Shown here piece after piece: positions 1 through 10,959 of a DNA stretch of 64,000 bases. The notes below the pieces were generated by a model. That model was not told the DNA's origin. It made no database searches and saw nothing but the letters and a program-made list of their open reading frames with translations. The stretch lies in assembly GCA_030765065.1 (NCBI GenBank), contig CM060979.1, positions 21,667,001-21,731,000 of the forward strand, written 5' to 3'. Position 1 is the first letter of the stretch. Each line of letters begins with the position of its first letter. The position numbers were made by a program, and so were the translations under genes. Origin of the DNA: Deroplatys truncata (Eukaryota; Arthropoda; Insecta; Mantodea; Mantidae).

Positions 1-1139
1 CTGGTTTTGCTGGGTGGACCTCACAGAAAATCCACCTACTCTGGCTGCTGATTGGGTTGTCTGTTTTTGTTTTTTTTTCTGAGCTGGTCAATTTGAATTT
101 TGATGGTCAGCTTCCATGTGGGACGAACTGTAGCCCAGCATCCTGGTCCAGTGTGCCCCTCTTGGAGGAGATGGCCAGCGCCTCCTTGGTAACTGCCACG
201 ATGGTTGTGTCGCAGAAGTTGGCTCTATGGTCCATTTCAAAACAGTGTTCTGCCAGTCCAGATTTTTCAGGTTGCATCAAACGGATGGTCCTGCCACTTT
301 GTCCTATATTCAGGGCCTCGCACTCACAGGGAATGCGGTATACCTCCGGTGCATTGAGATCTAGCTGGTCTTTCACCGTTCTCACTAGGTTCTTTATCTT
401 CAGAGGCTGTTTGTGAATCACCCTGATGTGTTTGGCCAGTATTCTGTTGAATGGGTTGCTGGTATATAGAATGTAGGCTTTTCTGATGTTTGCTGTGTGA
501 GAGGTTCCCTTTTTTGGCTTTACTGAGTGCTGCTGTGACATCATAGAGTAGCTGTTTTGGCAGAAGGTGTATTTCAAGTGTTGCAGTTCTAGTTCAGATG
601 GCTTGGATCAAAGATAGAGACTGCTCTGTGAGCCAAAGTGTTGATTCATTGTGATGGAAGCTGTGCATGTTCAAGCAGAGATCAGTATGTGTTGGTTTCC
701 AGTAGACCACTGCCCGAGTGTACCATTACTGCTTTTGGAAATCAGAATGTCCAGGAACGGCAATACTCCATCCTTCTCCATTTCTATGGTGATGTGGATC
801 TGAGGTCGGAGGCTGTTGAGGTGTGTGAGGAAGCTGGCTGTGTATCTAGTTCCATGTGGCCATATGAAGAATGTGTTGTTCTGTATTTGAAGAAATGAGA
901 CGGCTTGAAAGGAGCAGTGGCAAGGATTTTGTGCTCTAGGTGTTCCATGTGGAAATTTGCTATTGTTGGTGCTATGCTGTCTACTTGTTCATAAAATGTG
1001 CCATTGTGCAAGAAGAAAGTAGAAGACAGCATGCGCCAGAATAGCTCAGTGAGGAGATGAATGGTTTCTTGTAGCTGTACCCTGGTGAAAAGAGAGACTA
1101 CTAAATTTAGAGAGGCAGCAAAATGATATTTTGGGCCCA
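1..1139 (-). mobile_element. Penelope-like element fragment (RT and GIY-YIG parts)
   Basis: On the minus strand the region reads as a Penelope-like retroelement. The 1135-784 stretch carries reverse-transcriptase sequence with FLHNGTFYEQVD and IANFHMEHLEHKIL, which match the PLE pattern FYEQVDG..(S/P)xIANFxMExFE. It is followed by EMEKDGVLPFLDILISK (about 780-720), a usual PLE RT motif. The 577-107 stretch holds a GIY-YIG-type endonuclease core, VYRIPCECEALNIGQSGRTI, and ends HGS. The copy is truncated at its 5' side, where it abuts repeat R1, and its 3' side runs off the window. The frame is interrupted, so it is inactive. It is a different PLE lineage from the hammerhead-bearing ones further along, and no hammerhead core was seen in its visible 3' end. 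Confidence 0.85.
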
Positions 1140-1271
1140 TTTTTACTTTCTCTACTACGTATAGTAAGTAGGGGAAGTATTGTATTCCACCCAAAAATTC
1201 AATACCGAGATTTCACCGGAAATACATGTTTTGAGATCCCTGAATCCAAAAAAAGCATTTTTGGAAACATG

Positions 1272-1302
<31 letters not shown>

Positions 1303-2053
1303 CTGTGTCTGTCTGTGAACAGCATAACTCAGAAATGAACAGTCAGATAAACACCAAACTTGGTATTTAGGTTCAGTATCTTCCAGTGATGCGACACGAA
1401 GCTTTTCAAGAAAATCCCCCCACCCCAGATTACCCTTTACATGGAAGATTTTTTGAAAACTTTAATTTTCTCAAAAATGGCTCTAACAATTTTTATTAAA
1501 ATATCATAGGTTTAAGATATTTTGATGACAAAATGTATATCTTGAATTTTCTGGGAATGTCTCCAAAAGTATTCTTCATTGTGAACAACTTTTACATAAC
1601 TGGTAAACCATAAGAGATAGACAAAGTTTTACTACACAAAAAATGTAGATCGCGTTAAAATACACAATTTATGTCATTTACATTTTTTTGTTTAGTGAAC
1701 CATTTTCGAGATATGGCTTGTTATTCCCTTAAATTTTTCAATACTTATTTTCTCAAATGGGAATTCGTTATTCATTTTTTTGTCTTGGATATGCAAAGAG
1801 TATTAATCTGTGGCAAAGGGAATGGTGCTGCACCTAGCAACCAGCTATTGAGAGATATGTATGTACTTAAAGGCTACTGTATTTCTATATTGCCCTTGCA
1901 AATATGTATTCCCCTTACATCTACAAGAAAATTAGCAATAAGACAGAGTCTGCAAATGTTTATCTCGATTAACATGAAGTAGATGGAGAATAAGCGTTTG
2001 TAAAAATAGTCTGTACAAGAGTGGAGAAAGTCATGTGAGTGTAACACATCAGA
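1140..2053 (+). repeat. Repeat family R1, copy 1
   Basis: This roughly 0.9-kb stretch recurs at 28600-29492 and 37960-39058. All copies begin tttttactttctct and end near gagaaagtcatgtgagtg followed by acacatcaga. The segment actttctctact near the start is the inverse of agtagagaaagt near the end (clearest in copy 2), which suggests a mobile element with subterminal inverted repeats. No transposase or RT is encoded; the small open frames in it are not recognisable. Class unknown: a non-autonomous DNA element or Helitron-like element are possibilities. A GT run at 1275-1302 is internal to this copy. Confidence 0.75.
1275..1302. repeat. (GT)n microsatellite
   Basis: About 14 GT units inside R1 copy 1. 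The same spot in R1 copy 2 (about 28745) has only gtgtgtg, so the array expanded after the copies separated. Confidence 0.95.
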
Positions 2054-2089
2054 TATTTTTTTCAATGCCTGATGGAAGAAGAGAAATCA

Positions 2090-2375
2090 TATGGATGGTT
2101 TCAACAAGATTCATACAGCAGAACGGTATGAATCTTGAATCAACTGCTCATACAACAAGAGATTAGGGAAGTGTTTCAAGGCAAAGTGATTACAGCTGAT
2201 GTATGGCCCTCACACTCATCAATGTTATCTTTATTTATGGGCAGCCTGAAGGACAAAGTGCACAAGACAAATCCTCACATAGTGGAGCAACTAAAGGAGA
2301 GCATAAGGAATGAAATCCGAAACATTACTGTGCCCAAATTTAATCGTTCAACCAGAATGATTTTTCCCATATAAT
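2090..2375 (+). pseudogene. mariner-type transposase C-terminal fragment
   Basis: Translation around 2090-2375 gives WFQQDS..., then WPSHSSMLSLFMGSLKDKVH and TNPHIVEQLKESIRNEIRNI. This follows the mariner pattern (G)WFQQDxAxxHTA...LWPPRSPDLTPxDFxLWGxLKDxVYxTNPHTxxELKxxIRxEI. The proline-aspartate positions that normally carry the third catalytic acid are altered (SMLSLFMG in place of PDLTPCDFFLWG). Only the C-terminal third is present and no flanking inverted repeat was identified. Confidence 0.7.
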
Positions 2376-3481
2376 GCCTGTTTACATGAGGGATGATGAC
2401 ATTTCCAGCATCTTTTGTAAGGTAAGGTTTTATACATGTTCGAAAAAGTGGAGTTTAGGTACAGGCAAATCGAACTCCTGCCTTACCAGCTACCGCCACA
2501 CTGTATCAGGGGCGGCTTCTTAATATGGTAGCACGTTTGAGCTAATGCCAACATTCTGGCTCTCCCTTTAATGTAAATAACGTATACGATTCATACATTT
2601 CGGTTATCATTCTGACATTATCTTGTGGAGTGGGCTTTGGCAAGCATTGTATTGTTTGCAGGTGCCAAGTAGTGCACTCCCGGCTGCAACCCACATTGGT
2701 ATAATGGTGAAGTATAAGGAATGACGAACCAAGGAAGCGCAAAGGTGTGTGTGTGGGGGGGGGGGGAAGTGCGGGCATAAACTGCATGTTGTTGGTTAAC
2801 CTCGTAGTCAGAGAGCATAGAATAGGATAATCAACAGGAACAATACTTTTCATTTCGTCCCATACACAGAGCCATCTATTGAATTCACAGTAAATGTTTA
2901 CCTCACTTCCGGTCTTCTATCTACTGAACAGCATCTCTGATCATCACGTTGCCTGTATGCCATGTGGTTTGTGCCGTGTTGTGTGTACCGGGTTTTAATT
3001 TATGAATCAAAGTGGTTTATTTAGCTAAATACAGGTAAACGCTGTTATAAGGAGAAACAATGAATTCCGTTCAGTCTCTTTTAACATAACCGTTTTCATT
3101 GCTAAACTTGGAGGAAAAGAATGAAATTAAACGCACTGGCAGACCCACACCATACCTAAAAGTCACTCTGGTAGTTCAAACAAAAACAAGAAGTTTTAAC
3201 AGGAATTTTAACAGCGATGTATATGAAAAATATGATTGGATGTGTGGTTGTGATATTAAAAATGCCCTGTTTTGCTTTCCTTGCATTTTGTTTGGTGGTG
3301 AAGATACATGGACAAAGCATGGCGTGAATGATTTGCAGCATCTTCATGACCGCGCCAAAGTTGCACATGAAAAATACTGTCAGTCTTGACTAATTTTGAA
3401 GATTTAGAAGCTAGTAACAGTGATGTGTCATAATTTAAAATAAAGAGAGTTGAGGGTTGTTACACTACATCACACAACAAA

Positions 3482-4297
3482 CTAACGTTCGGCATTTACA
3501 GAAAACCAACGCACACAGAAAATTATATTCAAAACAATAGCTACAATCCTACAAGCCACAAACATGCAATTTTAAATAGTATTACAAACAGGTTAGTACA
3601 TATACCAATGGAGAAAGAGGAATACCAGAAAGAATACCAACACATTATCAACATAGCCACTATGAATGGATACCAGAAAAAAACAATAGATAAGAAGATA
3701 AAAAGGTTTGAAAGACAGAAATACATCCAACAAATGATTACGTTACTCAGACAACAAAACCCACAAGCATATAGAAAATTCACTTATCACCCTTGGACAC
3801 ATCATAAATTTCAAAGGATTTTCAAGAAATACATCACCCTGTCTCCACAGAATAACCACAATATACAGAAACTACTATGCAACAGAACAAAAGATCCTAT
3901 CCCCAACGATAAATCAGCTGGTATATATCAAATTGATTGTAATGAATGTAACCTGGTATACATAGGAAGAACCAAAAGAAATCTTGAAATAAGACTTAAA
4001 GAGCATATGAGATGCATTTACCAAAAGCAGCCAGATAAATCAGCAGTAGCACATCATTTCTGGTCTTCAAACCATGATATCACTCTGAACATAAAACTCT
4101 TAAAACCGATCAACAGCAGCAATGAATTGGCCATCTGGGAAAGAATACACATTGTCAAACACAGGAATCACCTAATGAATTTCGAACTGCCGCCACCCAG
4201 CAGCCTTTGGAGGTTCTTCAGCCCAGCACCAGAGAACACCACTAGCCACACACATCCCCCAGACAATGACCAGAAACATCAGTTGAGAACATGCTGA
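3482..4297 (+). CDS. PLE-A RT C-terminus plus GIY-YIG endonuclease (5' truncated)
   Basis: The frame is open from 3482 (LTFGIYRKPTHTENYI, the conserved end of the PLE reverse transcriptase) through 4297; the first ATG is at 3608, giving 229 aa. From that ATG the endonuclease core starts near residue 103: AGIYQIDCNECNLVYIGRTK, then RNLEIRLKEHMR, and later NELAIWERIHI, which supplies the usual acidic residue. It ends in a proline/serine-rich tail. GIY-YIG endonuclease fused behind the RT is the hallmark of canonical PLEs and cuts the target for reverse transcription. The RT core is missing, so this copy cannot move itself. The long open frame suggests a fairly young insertion, clearly younger than hAT-1. 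Confidence 0.85.
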   Translation, partial: LTFGIYRKPTHTENYIQNNSYNPTSHKHAILNSITNRLVHIPMEKEEYQKEYQHIINIATMNGYQKKTIDKKIKRFERQKYIQQMITLLRQQNPQAYRKFTYHPWTHHKFQRIFKKYITLSPQNNHNIQKLLCNRTKDPIPNDKSAGIYQIDCNECNLVYIGRTKRNLEIRLKEHMRCIYQKQPDKSAVAHHFWSSNHDITLNIKLLKPINSSNELAIWERIHIVKHRNHLMNFELPPPSSLWRFFSPAPENTTSHTHPPDNDQKHQLRTC

Positions 4298-4345
4298 CGA
4301 TGGGAACAAGCCGTCTCCCGAAATGTGTTCAAGTAAGAATATTTT
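4283..4345 (+). ncRNA. Hammerhead-ribozyme motif of PLE-A copy 1
   Basis: CTGACGA (4294-4300) is followed by a stem II hairpin (GGGA ... TCCC, 4302-4319), then GAAA (4320-4323) and a very short stem III ending in GTT, the expected NUH cleavage triplet. Stem I would pair aacatg before the core with caagtaag after it, with one mismatch. Hammerheads with a very short stem III are known in PLE terminal repeats, where they act best as dimers. The motif is seen; activity is inferred. Confidence 0.75.
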
Positions 4346-5875
4346 AGTGATGTAGTGTAACAACCCTCAACTCTCTTTATTTTAAACTGTCAGTCTTGTT
4401 ATGTTTGGCAATGTAAATATAGCAAAACAGATGGACAGTGCATATCGGAGAGCAATCAAAGAACACAACCAGAAAGTGGCTCAAAATAGATATGTTTTAA
4501 ACATTATTATTAACTGCATTAGGTTTTGTGGGGCCTTTGAGTTGGCTCTTCGAGGACATGATGAGTCAGCAACTTCAAGTAACCCTGGTATTTTTCATGG
4601 ACTGATAAATTTCAGTGCAGAGCTAGGCTGTGTTCTGAAAAACCATTTGGAAAATGCAACAGTGTTTAAGGGAATGTCAAAAATGATTTGAAATGAAATT
4701 TTGCAATGCATGCATGAGATATCGAAAGAAATAAAAGACTTGCCATTTTTATCTGTTATAGCAGATGAAACCAGCGACATAGCATCCAAGTATCAAATGG
4801 TAATTGTCTATAGATATCTGGTAAACCATAAGCCAGTGGAAAGGTACTGGGGTTTTGCGAATCCTATAGGACACAAAGCAGATAACTTAGCTGCATGCAT
4901 ATTGCCAGAACTTGATCGACATCTGCTAGGCTGTGAACATAAATTGATTGCTCAAACATACGATGGGGCTAATGTTATGTCTGGGTCGAAAAATGGCATT
5001 CAATCCATTATAAAACAGAAGTACAGGTCTGCAGAATACATTCATTGCCATGTGCATCAGTTAAACTTAATTATGCTAAATGCAGCATCAGCGAATAATA
5101 GTGTACAAATTTTCTTCATAAATCTTCAAGGAATTTGTGGTTTTTTTTCCCTCTAACTCTCCTCAGAGAACATCAGTTTTAGAAGAAGTAGTGCAGAAAC
5201 GGCTGCCAAGATCAGTGCAAACGAGATGTAACTTTCAATCTAGATCTGTCAACACAGTTTTCGAATACAGGGAGGAGTTAATAGAATGTATGAAAATCAT
5301 AAGGAGAGGCGAAAGAATCACCAATTCAAGTTCTGTTCTTCAAGCATCTGGTTTTATTGGAATTTTAAGTGATGCAGATTTCATATTTTGGTTGTCCTTC
5401 TTCCATAAAATCATGCCCCATGTCGATATTTCTACAACCAACTTTAGAGGAGCGACTGTACTCCTGTAATGGTCCAGGATAGACTTAATTATTTTGAGGT
5501 GGAAATTCTCAAAATTAGAAGCACCATAGGTTCCACTGCGGTTGATGAGAATGTAACGAAGAAAAGAAAAATTATGGAACACACTGAAAGAAAATGAGAG
5601 GCCATTGAAGTATGTGATGTAATCATTACTGAAATGAAAGACAGGTTCAGATTTGTTGCTCATATGGGAGCAGTAGTTCTCATTCAGCCTGACAGATTTT
5701 CAGAATATATCACTTCGTTCCCAGAACAACATATTAAAGTTGCCCTTCAGACATATTCTCTTATTGAAGAAAAGAAACTGATTACAGAACTTTCCACAAT
5801 GTATAGTACTGAAGAATTAAAAAACATAACTGGGATTGTTCCACTAATGGAGGTTTTCAGGGACAATAATTTATG

Positions 5876-6002
5876 AGTAATTTTGAAGATTTAGAAGCTA
5901 GTAACAGTAATGTGTCATAATTTAAAATAAAGAGAGTTGAAGGTTGTTACTAAAATGATTTTAGTGATGTAGTGTAACAACCTTCAACTCTCCTTATTTT
6001 AA
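5876..6002 (+). mobile_element. PLE-A mini-element (127-bp hairpin) with 13-bp TSD
   Basis: This second insertion in hAT-1 is flanked by acaataatttatg at 5863-5875 and 6003-6015. It consists of the PLE-A left extension (taattttgaagatttagaag...), the inverted tail and the direct tail, joined around a short loop near 5950. The whole thing can fold as a hairpin (agagttgaaggttgtta against taacaaccttcaactct). There is no coding sequence and no hammerhead core. It looks like an internal-deletion or template-switch derivative moved by a full PLE. Confidence 0.9.
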
Positions 6003-6512
6003 ACAATAATTTATGTTCCACTTTTAGTGAATCTGTTAAACTACTGTCATTCTAACAATCCCCATGGCAACGTGTGAGGCAGAAAGATGCTTCTCTACTC
6101 TGAAAAGGATTAAAACATTTCTGCGTAACACGTCTGAGGAGAGGTTATCTGTGTTGGCCATGCTTTCCATTGAAAGGGATTTCATCATGCAGATCAAGAA
6201 CTTCAATGAGTTGGTCATCGAAGTTTGATGGCAGGAAGGAGAGAAGGGCTGATTTTCTCTATAAATAGGTGAGTGCTATATGCTACACTGTTTATGAAAT
6301 GTTCATGTGTTATATATTGTGAATTCCCATTTCTTGTTTATTTGCGCAAATTAACCAGCCTATAGCGAGAAACTTATTCTGTATTTATTACTTAAAGTAT
6401 TTCAAATTGCAAGGATAATTTTGTGAACCACCAAAGTTCAGAGTCACCAGCCGTCCCTGCACTGTATGAACGGCAAATCAATAGTTCTGAAGCCTTGTAT
6501 ATAAAAATAATG

Positions 6513-6549
6513 ATAGGTAGAGAAAATCATGTAAATGTAACACATCAGA
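6513..6549 (+). repeat. Solo tail of repeat R1
   Basis: The sequence gtagagaaaatcatgtaaat followed by gtaacacatcaga matches the end of the R1 copies. Only the tail is present, just outside hAT-1, so R1 is either 5' truncated here or was cut by later events. Confidence 0.5.
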
Positions 6550-6559
6550 TTGTTTTATG

Positions 6560-7238
6560 AAGTATTCCTCCATACTTGATAAATAAAGCCTTCAGCCGTT
6601 CTTTAAATTAAAAAAATAATAATTTTTCATCACGGATACGTCATTATCAGGGCCTAGATTATGACATGTTATCTTTTAATTGTTGCATCATAAGCAGTGC
6701 TAACCTGTACATAAACCCTTATCATGGGTCCCAAATTATGAAAATGCACATTCATTAGTCATTTATTAAAATATTTTTATATCATTGACATTTTACATAA
6801 AATAAGTTTTCAAACAGAAATTTCACTATTCAACTGAGAAATAAGAGTAACTTTGTACATCCTTTACTCACATTCTTGGAAAAATCTCTTCCTTTTTATG
6901 GTTAGTCTGGAAACGGTTGCTTATGGGTAGCTATTGTCACGGGAGCAGGTATAATTACCATTATGAGTTAATTCCCAAACTAGAGATGAGACAGGTCAGC
7001 TTTCCCTTTTTTTGTGTTGAGTGGATAGTCAGGTTGTTGTCAACCTTGTCGTGTCATAGGCTGTGAAGTCCTCTTTGTTCACAATGAATTTTGTATAATC
7101 TTATAACTCAAAAGAGTTCATGCTATAGTATTGCGAGACCTGCTTCAAAAACAATCCCCCCCCACCCAGATTCTTCAAACAAGAACATAGAGCAAATTTA
7201 TTTTTAAATAATTTTCTAAATTACCTCATCATTATACT
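6560..7238. other. No gene recognised
   Basis: AT-rich sequence between hAT-1 and the pogo copy. I see no coding region or repeat end here. Confidence 0.6.
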
Positions 7239-7242
7239 TATA

Positions 7243-8396
7243 TAGTGGAATCTCATTAGCATGTTCCTCATTAACACGTTTTCCCATGTATTACGTTGAA
7301 TTATAAAAGTCCCGGTACCAAATCACCAAATGTAATAAATAATGTTTGCTTAGTGCATTTTCCCAGTACCGCTTACTACGTTTGAAGTTTGACGACCTCA
7401 TTTGCTGTTTTGGCCAATCCTTGGACGGTCCAGTGGGAGTAGGCGCTTAACACGTTCAAAGTTTGACGTCCTCATTTGCTACTTTGGTCAATCCTTGGTC
7501 ACGGGGTGGATACCAGCAGCCAACACATGCATGTATGTAAATATTATTGTGTGACACGATTTGTGTGGGCGGGATGGAGAATGCTTTACCTTGGCATGGT
7601 AAACGCCAATGATAGTCTCTACTGTTGAGTGTTGACCAAACATACATAGATTGTATTTTAACTTTTCATTTGCAATGAAAAAAAAGTGTAGTAAATAACC
7701 AACAGTGAAAAACTGAAAATCCTTTAAGTAGATCCCAATCCAAATATGAAACATGTGGATATAGTGCAGAAGTTAAACATTCCTCCGTCAACCTTAAACA
7801 CAGTTGTTAGCAAAGCTAAATTGATTGAAAGTGCTTTTAAAGAAGTGAAAAATGCTAATAGAAAACTTTCCTCTAGGAAAATAGGATCAGAACGAAATTT
7901 GTTGCATGGAAACACCTACCGTATTCAAATCGTATTGAATATGCCAACGATACTATCGTCTATTGTACTCGTAACACTATGCACGCTCATAATTTTGTTT
8001 TCTTTTTTAGCGGAAATTGTTATCACATGTGTAATAGAACACAAGCAAAGCCACTATTGTCGCTTCCATAATTTGCAATTTATTTTCTAAAAAACATTCA
8101 TAACCTCAAAAATCCAAGTTGACCAACATAAAAGCTTGAATTATTTATTGTCAGGCTTTGTGTATCCAAATCCATTTGAACACATATTGAATTTAACATG
8201 GAAACATGGATCGTAGTCAGTATGAAATTGTACTCAAAATCAATTTCAATTGCCCATGGACACGTAGTAATTATTAGATTTTATTACATAACTATGTTCT
8301 TAAATGGCAGTTTTTGCATTTTCGTTAACACGTTTTCCTGCCTATGACGTCCAAATCCTTAGGTCCCTGCAAAAACGTACTAACGAGATTCTACTG
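7243..8396 (+). mobile_element. Pogo/Tigger-type element, copy 1 (internally deleted)
   Basis: The left end reads (t)agtggaatctcattagca and the right end is the inverse of cagtagaatctcgttagtac. Both are flanked by TA (7241-7242 and 8397-8398), the pogo target duplication. Near the left third, 7746-7905 encodes DIVQKLNIPPSTLNTVVSKA, the CENP-B/pogo-type helix-turn-helix N-terminus. The DDE domain is missing. A second copy of the same deletion type is at 26864-28042, so the deleted form itself appears to have multiplied as a non-autonomous family. Confidence 0.9.
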
Positions 8397-8398
8397 TA

Positions 8399-9598
8399 CC
8401 TACTCTTATTTGTTATGTCTAAGTATAAATTAGTTTGTAACTTTCTATACACAAATTTAAATAAATTAAATAAACGTCATTTTAGCTAATTTTTTGCAAC
8501 TATGTTTCGTTTGTTTGTTTTAATTTTCTTTTTAGATTGTTTTCCCAACATTTTCAAGTCATCAAAATCGGGGCCCTGGTCATTATCTAAAGCAGATGCA
8601 AAATGCATATATTTCCAACATTTACTGGCCTGTATAGTGTTAATATATGCCAGTAATTGTTCAGAGTAACCATTTTTCCTCTTTGGTAATAACATACACA
8701 CTTAAAAAAAATAAATACCTCAAATCCATTAAAACTTTGAATTTATTTGGATCTTTTTGTCTTAAATATATGGTTAGAGCATAAAACTATTATTTTACCA
8801 TCTTGTGTTAGGAAAATATTTTACTTATTTCCTATTTAAACTCTCTCTGAACTACATTGCACTGTTTCATTGCTATGAACTAGGTAACAAATACTATTTA
8901 TTAATAATTAACTGATAACTGGGAAAAGATACAGGATGTTCCTCTTCAATGTAAATACACACTGATGCTGTGAAACTTTCAGCATGGACAGTTGACTCCT
9001 TTACATTAATAGATACAGAAGTTTAATTTTGTCATGTTTTCCAAAACTATCTATAATCTCTACTGTAAACTCATTAACTAGAATCATTGAAATATAACTT
9101 TTCTACTGCCATCTAAGTTTAAACTCTTACAAAGTCACTAAATAATCAATCCATTAACTATTGCTAGATGCAGTCTCTCCTGCGGAAATTTTAAAGAGTA
9201 ACTGTCGTACATGAAAGTAGACTCCTATAGGGTTTTAATAGAAAGAAGAATGTGTTACATGACATATCTTTATCTACTACGTGTAGCACACACATCTTAT
9301 ATAGTCCAGGAACCTAAACTGCTTCATATTTTCATTTATGTATACTAAAAGAAAAAAAGTTTCTCGTGCATTTATTTTAGAGTCTAAAATTCTCAGTTTT
9401 GTTATGCTTTGCAAAAATGTTCAAATATTTTGAACAGGTGCATGTAGTTTGTATATCTTAAGTTAACATTATTCTTAATTTTGGGCAGCAAAGATATACT
9501 TTTTAATCAGTATTTTTATTAAACTCTTTGCTTATTTATAAATTTCTCAATGAAATGCAAAACTCAGATACATACATAAGGCATGTGTGCATAAATAT
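8399..9598. other. Gene-free AT-rich 3' flank of the ZNFX1-like gene
   Basis: No coding sequence or repeat family was recognised between the pogo copy and the end of the ZNFX1-like gene. The short open frames here have no recognisable motifs. Confidence 0.6.
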
Positions 9599-9599
9599 T

Positions 9600-9605
9600 T
9601 TTATT
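9600..9605 (-). terminator. Candidate polyadenylation signal of the ZNFX1-like gene
   Basis: AATAAA on the minus strand, about 135 nt downstream of the stop codon at 9739-9741, inside an (AAT)n stretch. It is the first canonical hexamer I noticed past the stop. A guess from position only. Confidence 0.45.
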
Positions 9606-9738
9606 ATTATTATTCTCTTCCTGACTTCCTATATTCACCATGTTGATCCCTAACCCTCATTTGATTCTCTAAACAATAAGCTTGAATATGATCAGTTTAA
9701 TTACTTTTAATCCAATGTCCTTATCCTGTGTTATATTG

Positions 9739-10466
9739 TTACTGTGGCCAAGCTGGTCTTGTTGCGCCATCCATCTCAGTGGCAACCTGATTACTAGGAA
9801 GAAGTCGATGGTTGCTTCCTCCAATGGCAGCTCCACATTCTGGACATCTGGACTGTTGCATTGCTCCTCCACAGTCTGTGATACAGTAGATATGACCCTT
9901 TGGGCATTTGTACCATGCACCAGGGCGGACACGACCAGCCATGGCACGTACTATTTCTCTTCTTTCTGCTTCAGTTATAGTAACTGCACTTTTCAAAACT
10001 CTGATTAATCTCTCCAAAGCCGTTTTCATTGCTGAATCTTGAGTTTCAGTGAATCGCTCAATGGAATTTGCAATTTGGCAGGCTCTCTTGTAGCTTTCCT
10101 TGACATCTGGGTTCTCTTTATTCATTTTAAACACTCCTTCGTTCTCAATTATAAGAAGCTTACAAAGACGATGGAAGCGCTGAACCTCCATGTTCAACTC
10201 CTCCACTTCTTCAGCGCTGATCTTGTGTTGTCTTTTCAAAACTGCACCCAGAAGGAAATCCAGCTTGCTTATGAGCTTTTCATTTCCTTCTCCAGATAGC
10301 TTCCTTTGGCATTCGGCACAACATTTTATCAGCTGACTAAATATTTCCAGCTGAATGCTCAGTACGTGAGTTTCAATGATATTAAGCTCTTTTCTTCTGC
10401 GGTCCCATGTTTGAGTACTCAATGCGGAACTGAGATGATCAGAAAGCACCCAATAGAATTTGGAAC
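9739..10466 (-). CDS. ZNFX1: ZNFX1-like protein, terminal exon with RZ-type zinc finger
   Basis: The exon starts after a polypyrimidine-AG acceptor (ttgtattccag, AG at 10468-10467) in phase 1 and ends at a stop at 9739-9741, giving about 241 residues. The first ~170 residues are a helical region (RRRKELNIIETHVLSIQLEI; EELNMEVQRFHRLCKLL). The last ~70 hold the RZ zinc finger found in ZNFX1 and RNF213: PGAWYKCPKGHIYCITDCGG, then CPECGAAIGGSNHRL. Vertebrate and nematode ZNFX1 proteins are SF1 helicases linked to antiviral sensing and small-RNA inheritance; the helicase part of this gene is not in the window. The start was chosen because it fits in phase with the exon at 26376-26659, about 15.9 kb upstream in the transcript. 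The exon is intact, with no stop or frameshift, so the gene is probably functional. Confidence 0.92.
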
Positions 10467-10959
10467 CTGGAATACAAATGGTTATCCAAAACATCATTAG
10501 TTTACCATAGAAGATACACCTTTGAAAAAACTGTTTTGGTTTTCATACATATAATAAAACGATTAATTTCTATTTACAATTCAGGGCTTTTTCAGATTAG
10601 ATAGTACATTAATACTCATACTTGCGGTTTTCTGAAATTAAAATCCATAAAACTGTCCCTCATCCAGCATATTTGAAGGAGCAATTGAACATTCTAATGT
10701 ATTAAGGTTGGTAATATGAACTCAGCATGCTCTTGGCTTCCACCCCCATGGCTGCATGTCCTTCAAAATTGTGTATAACTTTGTATTGTGTATATGTAAT
10801 TAAAAAATTAATACATCCTCATGTTTTGTGATGTTATTAATTAGTCAAACACCAGGTTATGGGCCCAAACAGTGATCAACAATGGGATTCCAAAGGAGGA
10901 GGGAATTTTTGAAAGTGTTGTTAAATTAAAATTCAACACATGAACATTAATCAACAAAA

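Larger units (their letters stand above)
3389..4385 (+). mobile_element. PLE-A copy 1, Penelope-like element with 13-bp TSD
   Basis: This insertion in hAT-1 is flanked by identical 13-bp duplications, actgtcagtcttg, at 3376-3388 and 4386-4398. The left end (about 3389-3475) is an inverted copy of the element's own 3' tail: it reads ataaagagagttgagggttg, while the right end reads the inverse, caaccctcaactctctttat. Between them lie the end of the RT, a GIY-YIG endonuclease and a hammerhead-like motif. It is 5' truncated, as most PLE copies are, and the inverted tail at the 5' end is a known Penelope habit. Confidence 0.92.
3065..6222 (+). pseudogene. hAT-1 transposase (TTF finger, DUF4371, hAT dimerisation), broken
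   Basis: The coding pieces run in order. 3099-3375 has the TTF-type zinc finger (YDWMCGCDIKNALFCFPCIL). 4401-4688 has the FELALRGHDES and NPGIFHGLINF motifs. 4701-5150 has the DUF4371 core with VIADETSDIASKYQMVIVYR, LIAQTYDGANVMSG and HCHVHQLNLIMLNAA. 5160-5870 is the helical insertion. 6040-6222 is the C-terminal dimerisation motif TCEAERCFSTLKRIKTFLRN. Two PLE insertions split it at 3388 and 5875. Independently of these there is an in-frame TGA at about 4689 and frame changes near 5140 and 5470, so no functional product is expected. Related proteins are annotated as zinc finger MYM-type protein 1-like. Confidence 0.9.
2507..6459 (+). mobile_element. hAT-1: hAT transposon with TIRs and 8-bp TSD
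   Basis: The left end reads CAGGGGCGGCTTC and the right end is the inverse of CAGGGACGGCTGG, giving imperfect terminal inverted repeats typical of hAT elements. Both ends are flanked by the same 8-bp target duplication cactgtat (2499-2506 and 6460-6467), the duplication length expected of hAT. Two later PLE insertions, 3389-4385 and 5876-6002, each with its own 13-bp duplication, lie inside. Without them the element is about 2.8 kb. It encodes a ZMYM1-like transposase that is no longer open. Confidence 0.93.

Noticed and set aside
9669-10500. Plus-strand open frames over the last ZNFX1 exon
   Set aside because: Opposite-strand shadows; the minus-strand frame carries the RZ finger and fits the splice phases.
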